A stretch of 31,719 nucleotides of DNA from JABDDM01 sp038240295. Its GTDB lineage: Bacteria > Bacteroidota > Ignavibacteria > Palsa-1295. The stretch is from assembly GCA_038240295.1 (NCBI GenBank), contig JBBSDW010000017.1:1-31719 (forward strand), in the 5' to 3' direction. The translations under genes and the position numbers were made by a program. Below, one piece after another: positions 15,285-23,405 of the stretch. The notes under the pieces are model-generated. The model ran no database searches, was not told the DNA's origin, and saw only the letters and a list, made by a program, of their open reading frames with translations. Every line of letters starts with the position of its first letter. The first letter of the stretch is position 1.

Positions 15285-17294
15285 ATGGATATTTCCATCG
15301 TCATTGTTAATTACAACGTCAAGGAGTTTCTCCGAAGCGCGATCGTAAGCGTCGAAAAAGCGCTTGCGCATTCCGCTCTCAGTGGTGAGATCCTCGTTGT
15401 CGATAATAATTCGACAGATGGAAGCGTAGAACTCATTCGTGACGTCTTTCCGAATGTAAGGCTCTGGGCGTTACCGGAAAACATCGGATTCGGCCGAGCG
15501 AACAATGTCGCGATGCGCGAAGCAAAAGGCGACTATATTCTCATCCTCAATCCCGATACGATCCTCGGCGAGGATACGCTTGAAGTCATGCTTCGCTTCA
15601 TGCGCGAGCATCCCGACGCCGGTCTGGCAGGCTGCAAACTTCTCAATGGCGATGGCTCGTTCCAGCTTTCCTGCCGCCGTGGATTTCCAACGCCCTGGGC
15701 GAGCTTTACGAAGCTCTTTGGCTTTTCAAGTTTTTTTCCCAACTCAAAGATCTTCGCGCGGTACAACCTGACATACCTGCCGGTCGACGCAACGTACGAA
15801 GTCGATGCGTTGGGCGGAGCATTTATGTTCATGTCGCGGGCAGCGTTCGAGGCGACGCAAGGCTTCGATGAGCAGTATTTTATGTACGGCGAGGATCTCG
15901 ACCTTTGTTATCAGGTAAAGAAGCTTGGGTTCAAGATCTTTTATGTGCATGAGACTGCGACGATTCACTTCAAAGGCGAATCAACGCGTCGAAGCGCGCT
16001 CAACGAGGTAAAAGTCTTTTACGAAGCGATGCATCTCTTCGTAAAGAAAAATTACCGCGCCTCGTTTATTTTTAATCTCCTGCTTAGGATCGGGATAATC
16101 CTGCGTTCGCTGCTTGCGCTAACAAAAAAACATCGCGGCGCGACACTGCTTGTCCTGCTCGACCTGCTTACTGTTGCCGTTGCCGTACTTCTAACCTCAA
16201 AGCTCGTCCTCGCGCGATGGATGGGGCTTCCTAAAAACGACTACCCATTCGCGATCATCGTCCCAGCGATCGTTGTCGTTGCTGTCATGATGGCGCTGAA
16301 CACCTATACGATCGAAAATCGACGGAGCCTGCGCGTTGTTGCGCTCTCGATGCCTGCTGCGCTCATCGTGCTTTCGTCGCTTACCTATTTTTTTAAGGAG
16401 TACGCATCGAGTCGTTCGCTTGTCTTATCGATCGCAGGCATGTCGCTCATCCTGCTCATGGTCCAGCGAAATATGCTTCGGATCATCGACCGCATTCGTT
16501 TTGGCGGCGCCAATAGCGCTCGTCCCGCAATGAAGCGGACGCTTGTTATCGGCCTCACGCACGAAGCGTTGCGAATCGGTGAGTTGCTTAAGCGAACGCA
16601 ATTCATGAAGCATTATCAGTTGATCGGCTTTGTCGATCGATCGCTTTCGCGCATGGGCGAGATGGTTTTGGAACAATCGGCCGTACTTGGAGATATTTCA
16701 ATGCTGCCAAAGATCGTTCGCGATGAGCGCGTCGCCGAGGTCATCTTTGCCAACGATGCCCTTTCCTATTCCGAGATGCTCGAAGCAATGCAGCGAGTAT
16801 CCGAGGAGAATCCTTCTCGGAATGTGAATTTTAACGTCGTGCCAACTGCAAGCGACATCCTCCTCGCAAAACGAAAGATCGAATCCCTGCAGCCCGAACG
16901 CGGTGGCGAGGGTGTCGCGCTTCTGCCCGTGCACTACAATATTCAACGTTTGAGTCACCGGCTGCCGAAGCGGCTTTTGGATCTTGCTGTGCTTCCGTTC
17001 CTTTATCTTTACGCAGGTGTCTGGCGTTTGTTCACCGTTAGCGACGCGCCCAGGCGATTGCTGTCGAACTGTAGCGCGATTCTGCATGGCGAGCTTTCTT
17101 TGGTCGGGATCGAATCGGCATCGACCTCAAGCCGATCGCTGACGAAAACGGGACTCACGAGTCTTGCGAGGATCACGCTCAATCCGCTTGCAGCGGCCAG
17201 AGCTGAGGATGTGGAGCAGCTCGACAGGTACTACGCCGAGAATCACACGCTCGGCATGGATCTCGAGATCCTGCTTCGAACTGTCGTTCGGTAG
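15285..17294 (+). CDS. GT2 glycosyltransferase fused to a degenerate phosphoglycosyl transferase
   Basis: A 669-residue composite protein. Residues 1-235 are a rhamnosyltransferase-like GT2 domain: SIVIVNYNVKEFL, VVDNNSTDGS, LILNPDTIL and GGAFMFMSR. From about 255 to 410 come several hydrophobic helices arranged like the membrane part of WbaP-type enzymes. Residues 416-555 form a Rossmann-like domain (RTLVIGLTHEALRIG, then YQLIGFVDRS), again as in WbaP. The end (562-669) keeps only the outer landmarks of the sugar transferase domain: KRLLDLAVL (562), GELSLVGIES (602-611), KTGLTSLARI and LDRYYAENHTLGMDLEILLR (646-665). Compared with the intact enzyme at 11879-13348, the segment with KFRSM and the catalytic Asp-Glu pair is missing. 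I infer an active GT2 with an inactive phosphoglycosyl-transferase-like scaffold. ATG start, three bases after the previous stop. Confidence 0.85.
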   Translation: MDISIVIVNYNVKEFLRSAIVSVEKALAHSALSGEILVVDNNSTDGSVELIRDVFPNVRLWALPENIGFGRANNVAMREAKGDYILILNPDTILGEDTLEVMLRFMREHPDAGLAGCKLLNGDGSFQLSCRRGFPTPWASFTKLFGFSSFFPNSKIFARYNLTYLPVDATYEVDALGGAFMFMSRAAFEATQGFDEQYFMYGEDLDLCYQVKKLGFKIFYVHETATIHFKGESTRRSALNEVKVFYEAMHLFVKKNYRASFIFNLLLRIGIILRSLLALTKKHRGATLLVLLDLLTVAVAVLLTSKLVLARWMGLPKNDYPFAIIVPAIVVVAVMMALNTYTIENRRSLRVVALSMPAALIVLSSLTYFFKEYASSRSLVLSIAGMSLILLMVQRNMLRIIDRIRFGGANSARPAMKRTLVIGLTHEALRIGELLKRTQFMKHYQLIGFVDRSLSRMGEMVLEQSAVLGDISMLPKIVRDERVAEVIFANDALSYSEMLEAMQRVSEENPSRNVNFNVVPTASDILLAKRKIESLQPERGGEGVALLPVHYNIQRLSHRLPKRLLDLAVLPFLYLYAGVWRLFTVSDAPRRLLSNCSAILHGELSLVGIESASTSSRSLTKTGLTSLARITLNPLAAARAEDVEQLDRYYAENHTLGMDLEILLRTVVR

Positions 17295-17336
17295 CCGTTT
17301 CAATGACAGGCGCGAGGAATTAAGGTCACCCGGTGT

Positions 17337-17344
17337 TAACTTTG
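17337..17344 (+). promoter_or_regulatory. Bacteroidota-type -7 element upstream of the SIMPL gene
   Basis: TAACTTTG matches the TAnnTTTG consensus exactly and lies 28 bases before the ATG at 17372. No TTTG box is seen 17-20 bases upstream, so it is a half-match. It would start a separate transcript after the polysaccharide operon. Confidence 0.4.
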
Positions 17345-17371
17345 TACATCAAGTTAGAGAGCTATTCCATC

Positions 17372-18052
17372 ATGAACAAATTACTTCGTCGGTTTTGGAT
17401 CATCGCGATCAGCTTCGCTTGCGTTGCCCTGGGAGCTTCTGCCGCATTCGCACAACGAACGATCGCCGTCGTCGGTGAAGGTTCGGCAACGCATTCAGCC
17501 GAAACGAGCACGCTTTCGCTGAACGTTACGTCGCAGGATGTTACTGCCGCAACGGTCTTTGCAAAACATGCTGTAGCGCTCGATCGGCTGAAGCAATCGC
17601 TCCTCGATGCTGGGGTTTCGTCGAGCGATATTGAAGAAGGAATGCTTGCGATGAATCCAACCTATGATTATTCGCAGCCTGGCCAGCCTCCGCATTTGGT
17701 TGGCTATCATTTAATGACGCCCCTTGAAGTTCGCGTAAGCGATATGCGTTCACTGCCGAAGTTGCTCGATGTCGCAACGCAGGCAGGTGCAAGCAACGCT
17801 TCGATCGGGTCGTTTGGTATGAAGAATCAGGATGAACTTCGGTCATCGGCGACGAAGGATGCACTCAAGGATGCGAAAGAGCGCGCCGAACAACTTGCAA
17901 AACAGATCGGCGCTCAATTAGGTGAGATTGTGTCCGTAAGCGACATGGAGGCCGAAGCGCCCGGCCGTGCGGGCATGGAGCGCGAGGGTCCGATGAACGT
18001 GCACAGCCTGCACGAGAAAGTAGAATTAAAGGTTGTCTATTCGTTGAAATAA
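17372..18052 (+). CDS. SIMPL-domain (DUF541) periplasmic protein
   Basis: A 226-residue exported protein. The signal peptide starts MNKLLRRFW and ends at AFA/Q near residue 28; I therefore choose the ATG at 17372 over a GTG at 17333 that would add 13 residues before it. After the signal come ISIV-like strands of the SIMPL family: IAVVGEGSATHSAETSTLSL, a helical segment VALDRLKQSLLDAGVSSSDIEE, YDYSQPGQPPHLVGYHLMTPLEVRV in separate strands, and a helix DAKERAEQLAKQIGAQLGEIVSV. This matches the family known from E. coli YggE and Brucella BP26, envelope proteins linked to oxidative stress but without a known reaction. It has its own probable promoter element and is not clearly part of the polysaccharide operon. 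Confidence 0.85.
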   Translation: MNKLLRRFWIIAISFACVALGASAAFAQRTIAVVGEGSATHSAETSTLSLNVTSQDVTAATVFAKHAVALDRLKQSLLDAGVSSSDIEEGMLAMNPTYDYSQPGQPPHLVGYHLMTPLEVRVSDMRSLPKLLDVATQAGASNASIGSFGMKNQDELRSSATKDALKDAKERAEQLAKQIGAQLGEIVSVSDMEAEAPGRAGMEREGPMNVHSLHEKVELKVVYSLK

Positions 18053-18109
18053 ACGAGTCGCATCTCTCACGGGCGAGATCACAACGCCTCACACAATCGA
18101 GATCGTATC

Positions 18110-19126
18110 ATGGCCAAAACTGTTCTCGAGTTTGAAAAACCGATCGCCGATCTTGAGTTAAAGATCGAGGAGATGCGCGGACTTACGGATCTCGATCTCG
18201 CTGGTGAAATTCGGTCGCTCGAAGAGAAGGTTGAAGAATTGCGCCGCCAGATCTATCGCGATCTTACTCGTTGGCAGCGAGTTCAGCTTGCACGACATCC
18301 CGACAGGCCATATTCGCTGGACTATATCAATGCCTGCTCTCCCGATTTTATCGAGCTTCATGGTGATCGGACATTCCGCGACGATCCTGCTATTGTCGGC
18401 GGTTTTGGAACACTCGATCCGATCGGAAGCGTGATGTGGATCGGTCATCAAAAGGGACGGGACACGAAGCAGAACGTCTTTCGAAATTTCGGAATGCCCA
18501 ATCCTGAAGGCTACCGGAAGGCACTTCGACTGATGAAGCTCGCCGAGAAATTCCAGCGTCCCGTTGTCACACTGCTCGATACACAGGGTGCCTATCCCGG
18601 GATCGAGGCAGAGGAGCGAGGACAGGCCGAGGCGATCGCCAGAAATTTGTTCGAGATGTCTCGCCTGAACGTACCGATCCTTGTGATCGTGATCGGCGAA
18701 GGTGCCTCGGGCGGAGCGCTTGGGATTGGAGTTGGCGATCGTATTCTGATGCTCGAGAACGCGTGGTATTCGGTGATCTCACCGGAATCGTGTTCATCCA
18801 TTCTTTGGCGCAACTGGAGTTATAAGGAACAGGCTGCAGAGGCGCTTAAGCTCACTGCCCCCGATTTGCTCGAACTTCAATTGATCGATCGTATCGTTCC
18901 AGAACCATTGGGCGGTGCGCATGCCGATGCACCGGCAATGTGTACCACGTTAAAATGCGTGATCGCTGAAGAACTTGAAGCACTTCAGAAACTTCCCCAG
19001 CTGGGTGGTGCGGCACTTGCCCGGCGCACCGAAAAATTCAGCCGCATGGGAGTCTGGCAGGAATTGAGCGATGCACAAGTCGAAGAAGCGAAGGCCGTTC
19101 CATCAGAGCTACTCGGTAGTTATTAA
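18110..19126 (+). CDS. accA: Acetyl-CoA carboxylase carboxyltransferase subunit alpha
   Basis: Cytoplasmic subunit of the carboxyltransferase half of acetyl-CoA carboxylase, which moves the carboxyl group from biotin to acetyl-CoA to make malonyl-CoA for fatty-acid synthesis. The start MAKTVLEFEKPIADLELKI, a coiled-coil-like N-terminal segment, then RHPDRPYSLDYI, GDRTFRDDPAIVGG, LDTQGAYPGIEAEERGQ and GEGASGGALGIGVGD are all standard AccA landmarks. The two glycine-rich runs form oxyanion-hole loops of the crotonase fold. Length is 338, slightly above the E. coli protein. ATG start. The partner accD is not in the window, which is common. Its neighbour downstream encodes a small membrane protein. 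Confidence 0.97.
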   Translation: MAKTVLEFEKPIADLELKIEEMRGLTDLDLAGEIRSLEEKVEELRRQIYRDLTRWQRVQLARHPDRPYSLDYINACSPDFIELHGDRTFRDDPAIVGGFGTLDPIGSVMWIGHQKGRDTKQNVFRNFGMPNPEGYRKALRLMKLAEKFQRPVVTLLDTQGAYPGIEAEERGQAEAIARNLFEMSRLNVPILVIVIGEGASGGALGIGVGDRILMLENAWYSVISPESCSSILWRNWSYKEQAAEALKLTAPDLLELQLIDRIVPEPLGGAHADAPAMCTTLKCVIAEELEALQKLPQLGGAALARRTEKFSRMGVWQELSDAQVEEAKAVPSELLGSY

Positions 19127-19133
19127 TCGAGGC

Positions 19134-19682
19134 ATGTATTATTTGCTCGCCGCACTGGCAGCGGTCGTTATTTTCGCCTTCACTCGGGCTAACATTCATC
19201 ACAATGCCCGTGCGCTGCGCACAACTTCGGCAAGCGAGCCGCTGCACGAAGAATTGTTGGTGCTCGATAGGATCGCAATTTCAGTTGCAAAGCAAACATC
19301 TGCGATAGTGCTCGATCATTCCAATGACCAAATTGTACAGGTCGAAACACTTGTAAGGGAAACTCCCGCACTGGCGTCCGAGGAGTTTTCTCGGCGGATG
19401 CTTGTCTTCGGTAGCTATTTGGGTGAGACGCTGGTGCGCAACCACGCGGGTAGCTGGCAGGTTGAAGAACCGAGCCACCCGCTGCCATTTCTCAGCTTTC
19501 CGGGCGGTATGCGTGCGTCCTCGTTCGATCTTGTGCACGCACAATTGCTGAGTTCCGAATCAATACTGAGTAGCGACTATGCCAAGCTGATCGCGTTGAT
19601 ACACGTAACGCCTGCTCCAGAATCGCCAGAGCAACCCGCAGCCGAACAACCACAAATCTTGCGCGATACGGATGCCGGATGA
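19134..19682 (+). CDS. Membrane-anchored protein of unknown function
   Basis: A 182-residue protein with an N-terminal hydrophobic helix (about residues 2-17, YYLLAALAAVVIFAF) acting as a membrane anchor or uncleaved signal. The rest is a soluble domain; FSRRMLVFGSYLGETLVRN followed by GSWQVEE is the most structured-looking part. The C-terminus is rich in Pro, Glu and Gln. The ATG at 19134 is seven bases after the accA stop. An upstream ATG at 19071 lies inside accA and would put 21 basic residues before the helix, so I reject it. Its end overlaps or abuts the thioesterase start. I do not recognise a family, and no function is assigned. Confidence 0.7.
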   Translation: MYYLLAALAAVVIFAFTRANIHHNARALRTTSASEPLHEELLVLDRIAISVAKQTSAIVLDHSNDQIVQVETLVRETPALASEEFSRRMLVFGSYLGETLVRNHAGSWQVEEPSHPLPFLSFPGGMRASSFDLVHAQLLSSESILSSDYAKLIALIHVTPAPESPEQPAAEQPQILRDTDAG

Positions 19683-20109
19683 CATGCTCTATTATCGCTG
19701 TCAGCTTCGCGTTCGCTATGCGGATACGGATGCAATGGGGATCGTCTATTACAGCAAGTACTTCGAATATTTTGAAGTTGCTCGCACGGAATTTCTGCGA
19801 GCCTGCGGCTTACCGTATGCCGAGCTTGAGGCGCTGGGATATTTCCTGCCAGTGATCGAAGCCTCGGCAAAGTATTTTCGAGGTGCGAAATATGACGAGT
19901 TGCTCCAGATCGAAGTACAGATGCCGGCGGAACCGATGACGAGGCTTTCGATCGACTATACGATCACGAATGGGTCTCGCGAAAAGCTTGTTGTCGGCAA
20001 AACGATCCTTGCGTTCGTCGATCGTAACACGAATAAACCGACGAGACCGCCAACGCAATACGCGGAGGCACTCAAGAATTTTCAACAACTTTCATCGGCC
20101 ACCAGTTGA
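19672..20109 (+). CDS. Acyl-CoA thioesterase, YbgC / 4HBT hotdog family
   Basis: A 145-residue single-domain hotdog-fold enzyme that hydrolyses acyl-CoA thioesters. RVRYADTDAMGIVYYSKYFEYFEVART is present as the classic signature; Asp20 in TDAMG is the expected catalytic residue. GLPYAELEALGYFLPVIEASAKYF follows as in YbgC proteins. The start at 19672 overlaps the previous gene by 11 bases; a second ATG at 19684, one base after that stop, is equally possible and loses only four residues. It is translationally coupled to nadC through a TTGA overlap. In many bacteria YbgC belongs with Tol-Pal genes, but none are here; substrate is unknown. Confidence 0.9.
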   Translation: MPDDMLYYRCQLRVRYADTDAMGIVYYSKYFEYFEVARTEFLRACGLPYAELEALGYFLPVIEASAKYFRGAKYDELLQIEVQMPAEPMTRLSIDYTITNGSREKLVVGKTILAFVDRNTNKPTRPPTQYAEALKNFQQLSSATS

Positions 20110-20996
20110 GAACACGACTCACAGATCTCGAACGTCAGCGGATTCGCATTGCACTCGTCGAAGATTCCGGAAAGGGCGACCCGACAACGGAAGCAACGGT
20201 GCCTGCCGACGCGATGGGCAAAGGGACTTTCCTGATAAAGCAGAGCGGCATTCTCGCTGGCATCGACTATGCGGGTCAAACATTCGAGATCTACGAAGCG
20301 CAAACGAATGCGAACGCTCCAATATTTGAGTTTATCGAGATGATCGAGGATGGAGCTCGCGTCGAGCACGGTGACGTTGCAGCCGAAGTCCGGGGAAATC
20401 TTCGCACACTCTTAACCGCTGAGCGCGTTGCGCTTAATCTATTGCAGCGCATGTCGGGGATCGCAACCCGCACACGTGAGTTCGTCGATCAAGTCACCGG
20501 GACGGGCGCTACAATTCTTGATACACGTAAGACCGCACCCTTGCTTCGTCCTTTCGATCGCTATGCCGTGCGTGTAGGCGGTGGCACGAATCATCGGTAT
20601 GGCCTGGCCGATATGGTGCTCGTCAAAGACAATCATATTGCGGCTGCCGGCGGAAGCATCGCTCTCGTGCTCGAACGACTGAAAGAATATTTTGCTGTCG
20701 AAGAGCATCCAAAGATTCCGATCGAAGTTGAGGTCACAACGATCCTGCAACTCGAAGAATTGTTGTTGCTCGGCAAGGGACTTGTGCAACGCGTGCTGCT
20801 CGATAATTTTGAGGTCGGCAATCTGCGGCAGGCCGTTAGAGTTAATGATGGCGTTTTTGAAACAGAAGCTTCGGGCGGAGTCACGCTGGATAGCGTCCGT
20901 GCGATCGCGGAAACCGGTGTAAACTTTATTTCCGTAGGTGCATTGACGCACTCCGTGAAAGCACTCGACGTTTCGTTAGAGATTGAGGAAGTCTAA
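20106..20996 (+). CDS. nadC: Nicotinate-nucleotide pyrophosphorylase (carboxylating)
   Basis: Converts quinolinate and PRPP to nicotinate mononucleotide, the last de novo-specific step of NAD synthesis, in the cytoplasm. The 296-residue protein has all landmarks: ALVEDSGKGDPTTEATVP at the N-terminus, LNLLQRMSGIATRTREFV, the phosphate/quinolinate site ILDTRKTAPLLRPFDRYAVRVGG (split across two segments), HRYGLADMVLVKDNHI, EVEVTTILQLEELL, LLDNF and EASGGVTLD. The start is the TTG in the TTGA overlap with the thioesterase stop; it places the N-terminus correctly for the family. nadA and nadB are not in the window. Confidence 0.96.
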   Translation: MRTRLTDLERQRIRIALVEDSGKGDPTTEATVPADAMGKGTFLIKQSGILAGIDYAGQTFEIYEAQTNANAPIFEFIEMIEDGARVEHGDVAAEVRGNLRTLLTAERVALNLLQRMSGIATRTREFVDQVTGTGATILDTRKTAPLLRPFDRYAVRVGGGTNHRYGLADMVLVKDNHIAAAGGSIALVLERLKEYFAVEEHPKIPIEVEVTTILQLEELLLLGKGLVQRVLLDNFEVGNLRQAVRVNDGVFETEASGGVTLDSVRAIAETGVNFISVGALTHSVKALDVSLEIEEV

Positions 20997-20997
20997 C

Positions 20998-22704
20998 ATG
21001 AAAGGCAGCCGACGTTTCTTAAGTGATACGCATGTAAGTGCTGCCTTCCTTGTCGTCAGTATCGTGATTGCCACAACGCAGCTCTCAGCGCAGACGATCA
21101 CTCGAGCTCCCTGGTATGAATCGCACGTCGATTCAAACTCGATCACCTTTTCGTTTCAAACCGCTTCGACGGTGCCCGCGCTGATCTGGCTCGGCCCGCT
21201 GACGGGTTATGATAGAAAAAGTGAGTCGGTCGCTTCAACCGCGCATGTGATAACATTCGATAACTTAGCTCCGGCCACTCAGTATCTCGCAGAGATCATC
21301 GCTGCTAACGACACCGTTCGTCTCGTCACTTCGACCTCCTCCGATTACCGGTCAACGGGTAGCATTGAGGTCTACTTCAACCGAGGTGTCGATTCGACGC
21401 AGGCCATCACGCCGAAGGCGGCTGGCAATGTTCGTTATGGTGATATCCTTCGTGACAAACTCGCAAACGCAAAGCACTCGGTCGATCTTGCGGTCTATAG
21501 TTTTGGCGGGACGATCGCCGATAGTGTTGTTGCCTGGCTCATACTCGCTCGTTCGCGCCGCGTAGCTATTCGCCTGATCGCCGATAGCGCATCGGTTCAC
21601 GATTCCAAACAATTCCTGTCGCTGGCTGGATACGGAATTCCGGCGATCATGAATAGCTATGGCGCAAATGCAAAAACGGCGGGCAATATTCATCATAATA
21701 AATTCATCGTCATCGATGGTCGCGGTAACGATGGTGAAGCGGCCTGGGTACTCAGCGGAAGCTGGAATCTAACAGAGCAGCAAACAACGACCGATTACCA
21801 AAACGTCATTCATTTTCAGGATCTTGCGCTTGCTCGCGGATTCGAAGCGGAGTTCGATCAGGAGTGGGGGAGCAGCGCTGATCTGCCTGATGCGCGTTAC
21901 GCAAAATTCTCGACAAGCAAAAGCGATGTCACCCCTCGCACCTTCTTCGTTGCGGGAACAACGGTTCATTTGTTCTTTTCGCCAAATCGTGGAGCGTTTT
22001 CCGGGATCAATGCGGAGTTGCTTGCCGCAAAACGGCAGATACTCTTTGCGCTGTTTGTGTTTACAAGGTCGGATCTTGCACTGACGTTGGTGGCCGAGCA
22101 CCAACAGGGTCTTGATATTCATGGCGTTGTCAATAGCAACGACAAATACGAGCAAACGCCCAGTTTGCGCGCCGCTGGCATCGACGCCATTCATTATACT
22201 GGACCGAGCTACATCCTGCTGCACGACAAATACGCGATCATCGATGCAGGTATATCCTCGGCGGCTGTTGTTACGGGCTCCTACAATTGGTCGCTGAGTG
22301 CAGAGCAGGTCAATAATGAGAACGTGATGATCGTCCAGAGCAATGATATCGCGAAAATTTATTATCAGGACTGGCTCGCGCGCTATCATGAAAATGGCGG
22401 GAGCCAATCGGTCGTGATCGCGCGATCGAACGTTGGAAGGCTCATTCCATTCGAACGAAGCAAACCTGCATATCCCAATCCTTCGAAGCGCCTCGTGCAT
22501 TGCGAATGGGATCAATTGCACTCTGAGATGGATCATGTCATCATTTATTCGACCACTGGAATGGTGGTATATGATCGGGAAATGTATCGTCTTGCCGGCA
22601 ATGCCTCGCTTTCGACATCACTCGTGGCCTCAGCGGGTGTTTACACGATCGTGATCGAGCATGACGGCTTGCACGACGTGCGAAAAATTGTTTTGACCAA
22701 TTAA
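20998..22704 (+). CDS. Secreted phospholipase D-like protein with type IX sorting tail
   Basis: A 568-residue exported protein. A signal peptide (about 1-30, ending near LSAQ) is followed by a fibronectin III-like domain (about 33-105). Two phospholipase D-like halves each carry an HKD motif: His233-Lys235-Asp240 (HHNKFIVID) and His409-Lys411-Asp416 (LHDKYAIID), each followed by SGSWN or TGSYNWS. Together they form one active site that cuts phosphodiesters, so nuclease or phospholipase activity is likely. The last 80 residues begin with YPNPSKR and end with AGVYTIVIEH, DVRKIVL, the pattern of a Por/type IX secretion sorting domain. It is therefore probably released or attached at the cell surface. 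I chose the ATG one base after the nadC stop over an upstream TTG (20983) because the signal peptide fits. Confidence 0.88.
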   Translation: MKGSRRFLSDTHVSAAFLVVSIVIATTQLSAQTITRAPWYESHVDSNSITFSFQTASTVPALIWLGPLTGYDRKSESVASTAHVITFDNLAPATQYLAEIIAANDTVRLVTSTSSDYRSTGSIEVYFNRGVDSTQAITPKAAGNVRYGDILRDKLANAKHSVDLAVYSFGGTIADSVVAWLILARSRRVAIRLIADSASVHDSKQFLSLAGYGIPAIMNSYGANAKTAGNIHHNKFIVIDGRGNDGEAAWVLSGSWNLTEQQTTTDYQNVIHFQDLALARGFEAEFDQEWGSSADLPDARYAKFSTSKSDVTPRTFFVAGTTVHLFFSPNRGAFSGINAELLAAKRQILFALFVFTRSDLALTLVAEHQQGLDIHGVVNSNDKYEQTPSLRAAGIDAIHYTGPSYILLHDKYAIIDAGISSAAVVTGSYNWSLSAEQVNNENVMIVQSNDIAKIYYQDWLARYHENGGSQSVVIARSNVGRLIPFERSKPAYPNPSKRLVHCEWDQLHSEMDHVIIYSTTGMVVYDREMYRLAGNASLSTSLVASAGVYTIVIEHDGLHDVRKIVLTN

Positions 22705-22706
22705 GC

Positions 22707-23405
22707 GTGAGTTCGATCCTGATCATTGAAGACGAAGCGAAAGTTGCGCGCTTTATCCAGAAGGGACTGAAGGCCGAAGGTTTTCATGCCCATATCGCGG
22801 CGTCAGGTGACGAAGGGTTGCGGATGGCTCGTGCGCACAACTATGACGTTCTCACCGTCGATCTGCTCCTGCCGGGGATCGATGGGGTTACGTTGATAAC
22901 CAAGCTTCGCGAAGAAGGGCTTGTCAGCAGCATGCTCGTGCTCAGTGCTCGCGATTCGTTGAAGGATAAGCTTCGCGGATTCGATGCAGGTGCGGATGAT
23001 TATTTGCCAAAACCGTTTCAGTTCGAAGAATTGGTTGCGAGGATCCGTGCGCTACTAAGAAGGCGAGAGGCACTCCGCCAGGATCTCTGCCTGAGCTACC
23101 AAGGACTTGAAATGGAAGTCACCTCCCACACCGTAACGCGCGACGGGAAGAAGATCGAGTTAACCCAGCGCGAGTATGCACTCCTTGAACTGCTCCTTCG
23201 CAATCAGGAAACGATCGTCACGCGCGCGAGCATCGGAGAGAAGGTCTGGCATGAGCAATTCGATCGCGAGACAAATGTGGTCGAAGTCTATATCATGTAT
23301 CTTCGAAAAAAGATCGACTCGGGGTTCCCAACAACGTTGATTCAGACCGTGCGCGGTGTTGGCTACATGCTGCGGAGTTCGGTGCCGCAGGACGAAACAG
23401 CGTGA
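22707..23405 (+). CDS. OmpR-family response regulator
   Basis: Two-component transcription regulator of 232 residues. The receiver domain (1-120) has the acidic pocket Glu8-Asp9, the phospho-accepting Asp52 in LTVDLLLPG, a Ser in VLSARD and the lysine in YLPKPF. The winged-helix DNA-binding domain (about 130-228) shows LTQREYALLELLLRN and the recognition region VVEVYIMYLRKKID, with VRGVGYML at the end. Overall form is closest to CusR/CopR/QseB-type metal or envelope regulators. The start is a GTG two bases after the phospholipase stop. It overlaps the kinase gene (GTGA), so the pair is co-translated. The ATTCT repeats at 24779-24805 are its likely target. Confidence 0.93.
   Translation: MSSILIIEDEAKVARFIQKGLKAEGFHAHIAASGDEGLRMARAHNYDVLTVDLLLPGIDGVTLITKLREEGLVSSMLVLSARDSLKDKLRGFDAGADDYLPKPFQFEELVARIRALLRRREALRQDLCLSYQGLEMEVTSHTVTRDGKKIELTQREYALLELLLRNQETIVTRASIGEKVWHEQFDRETNVVEVYIMYLRKKIDSGFPTTLIQTVRGVGYMLRSSVPQDETA

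Noticed and set aside
17295..17336. Terminator at the end of the polysaccharide operon
   Set aside because: No stable hairpin with a T run could be found after 17294, so none is called.
21769..22536. 255-codon open frame on the minus strand
   Set aside because: Antisense shadow of the phospholipase D-like gene, whose HKD motifs show which strand is coding.
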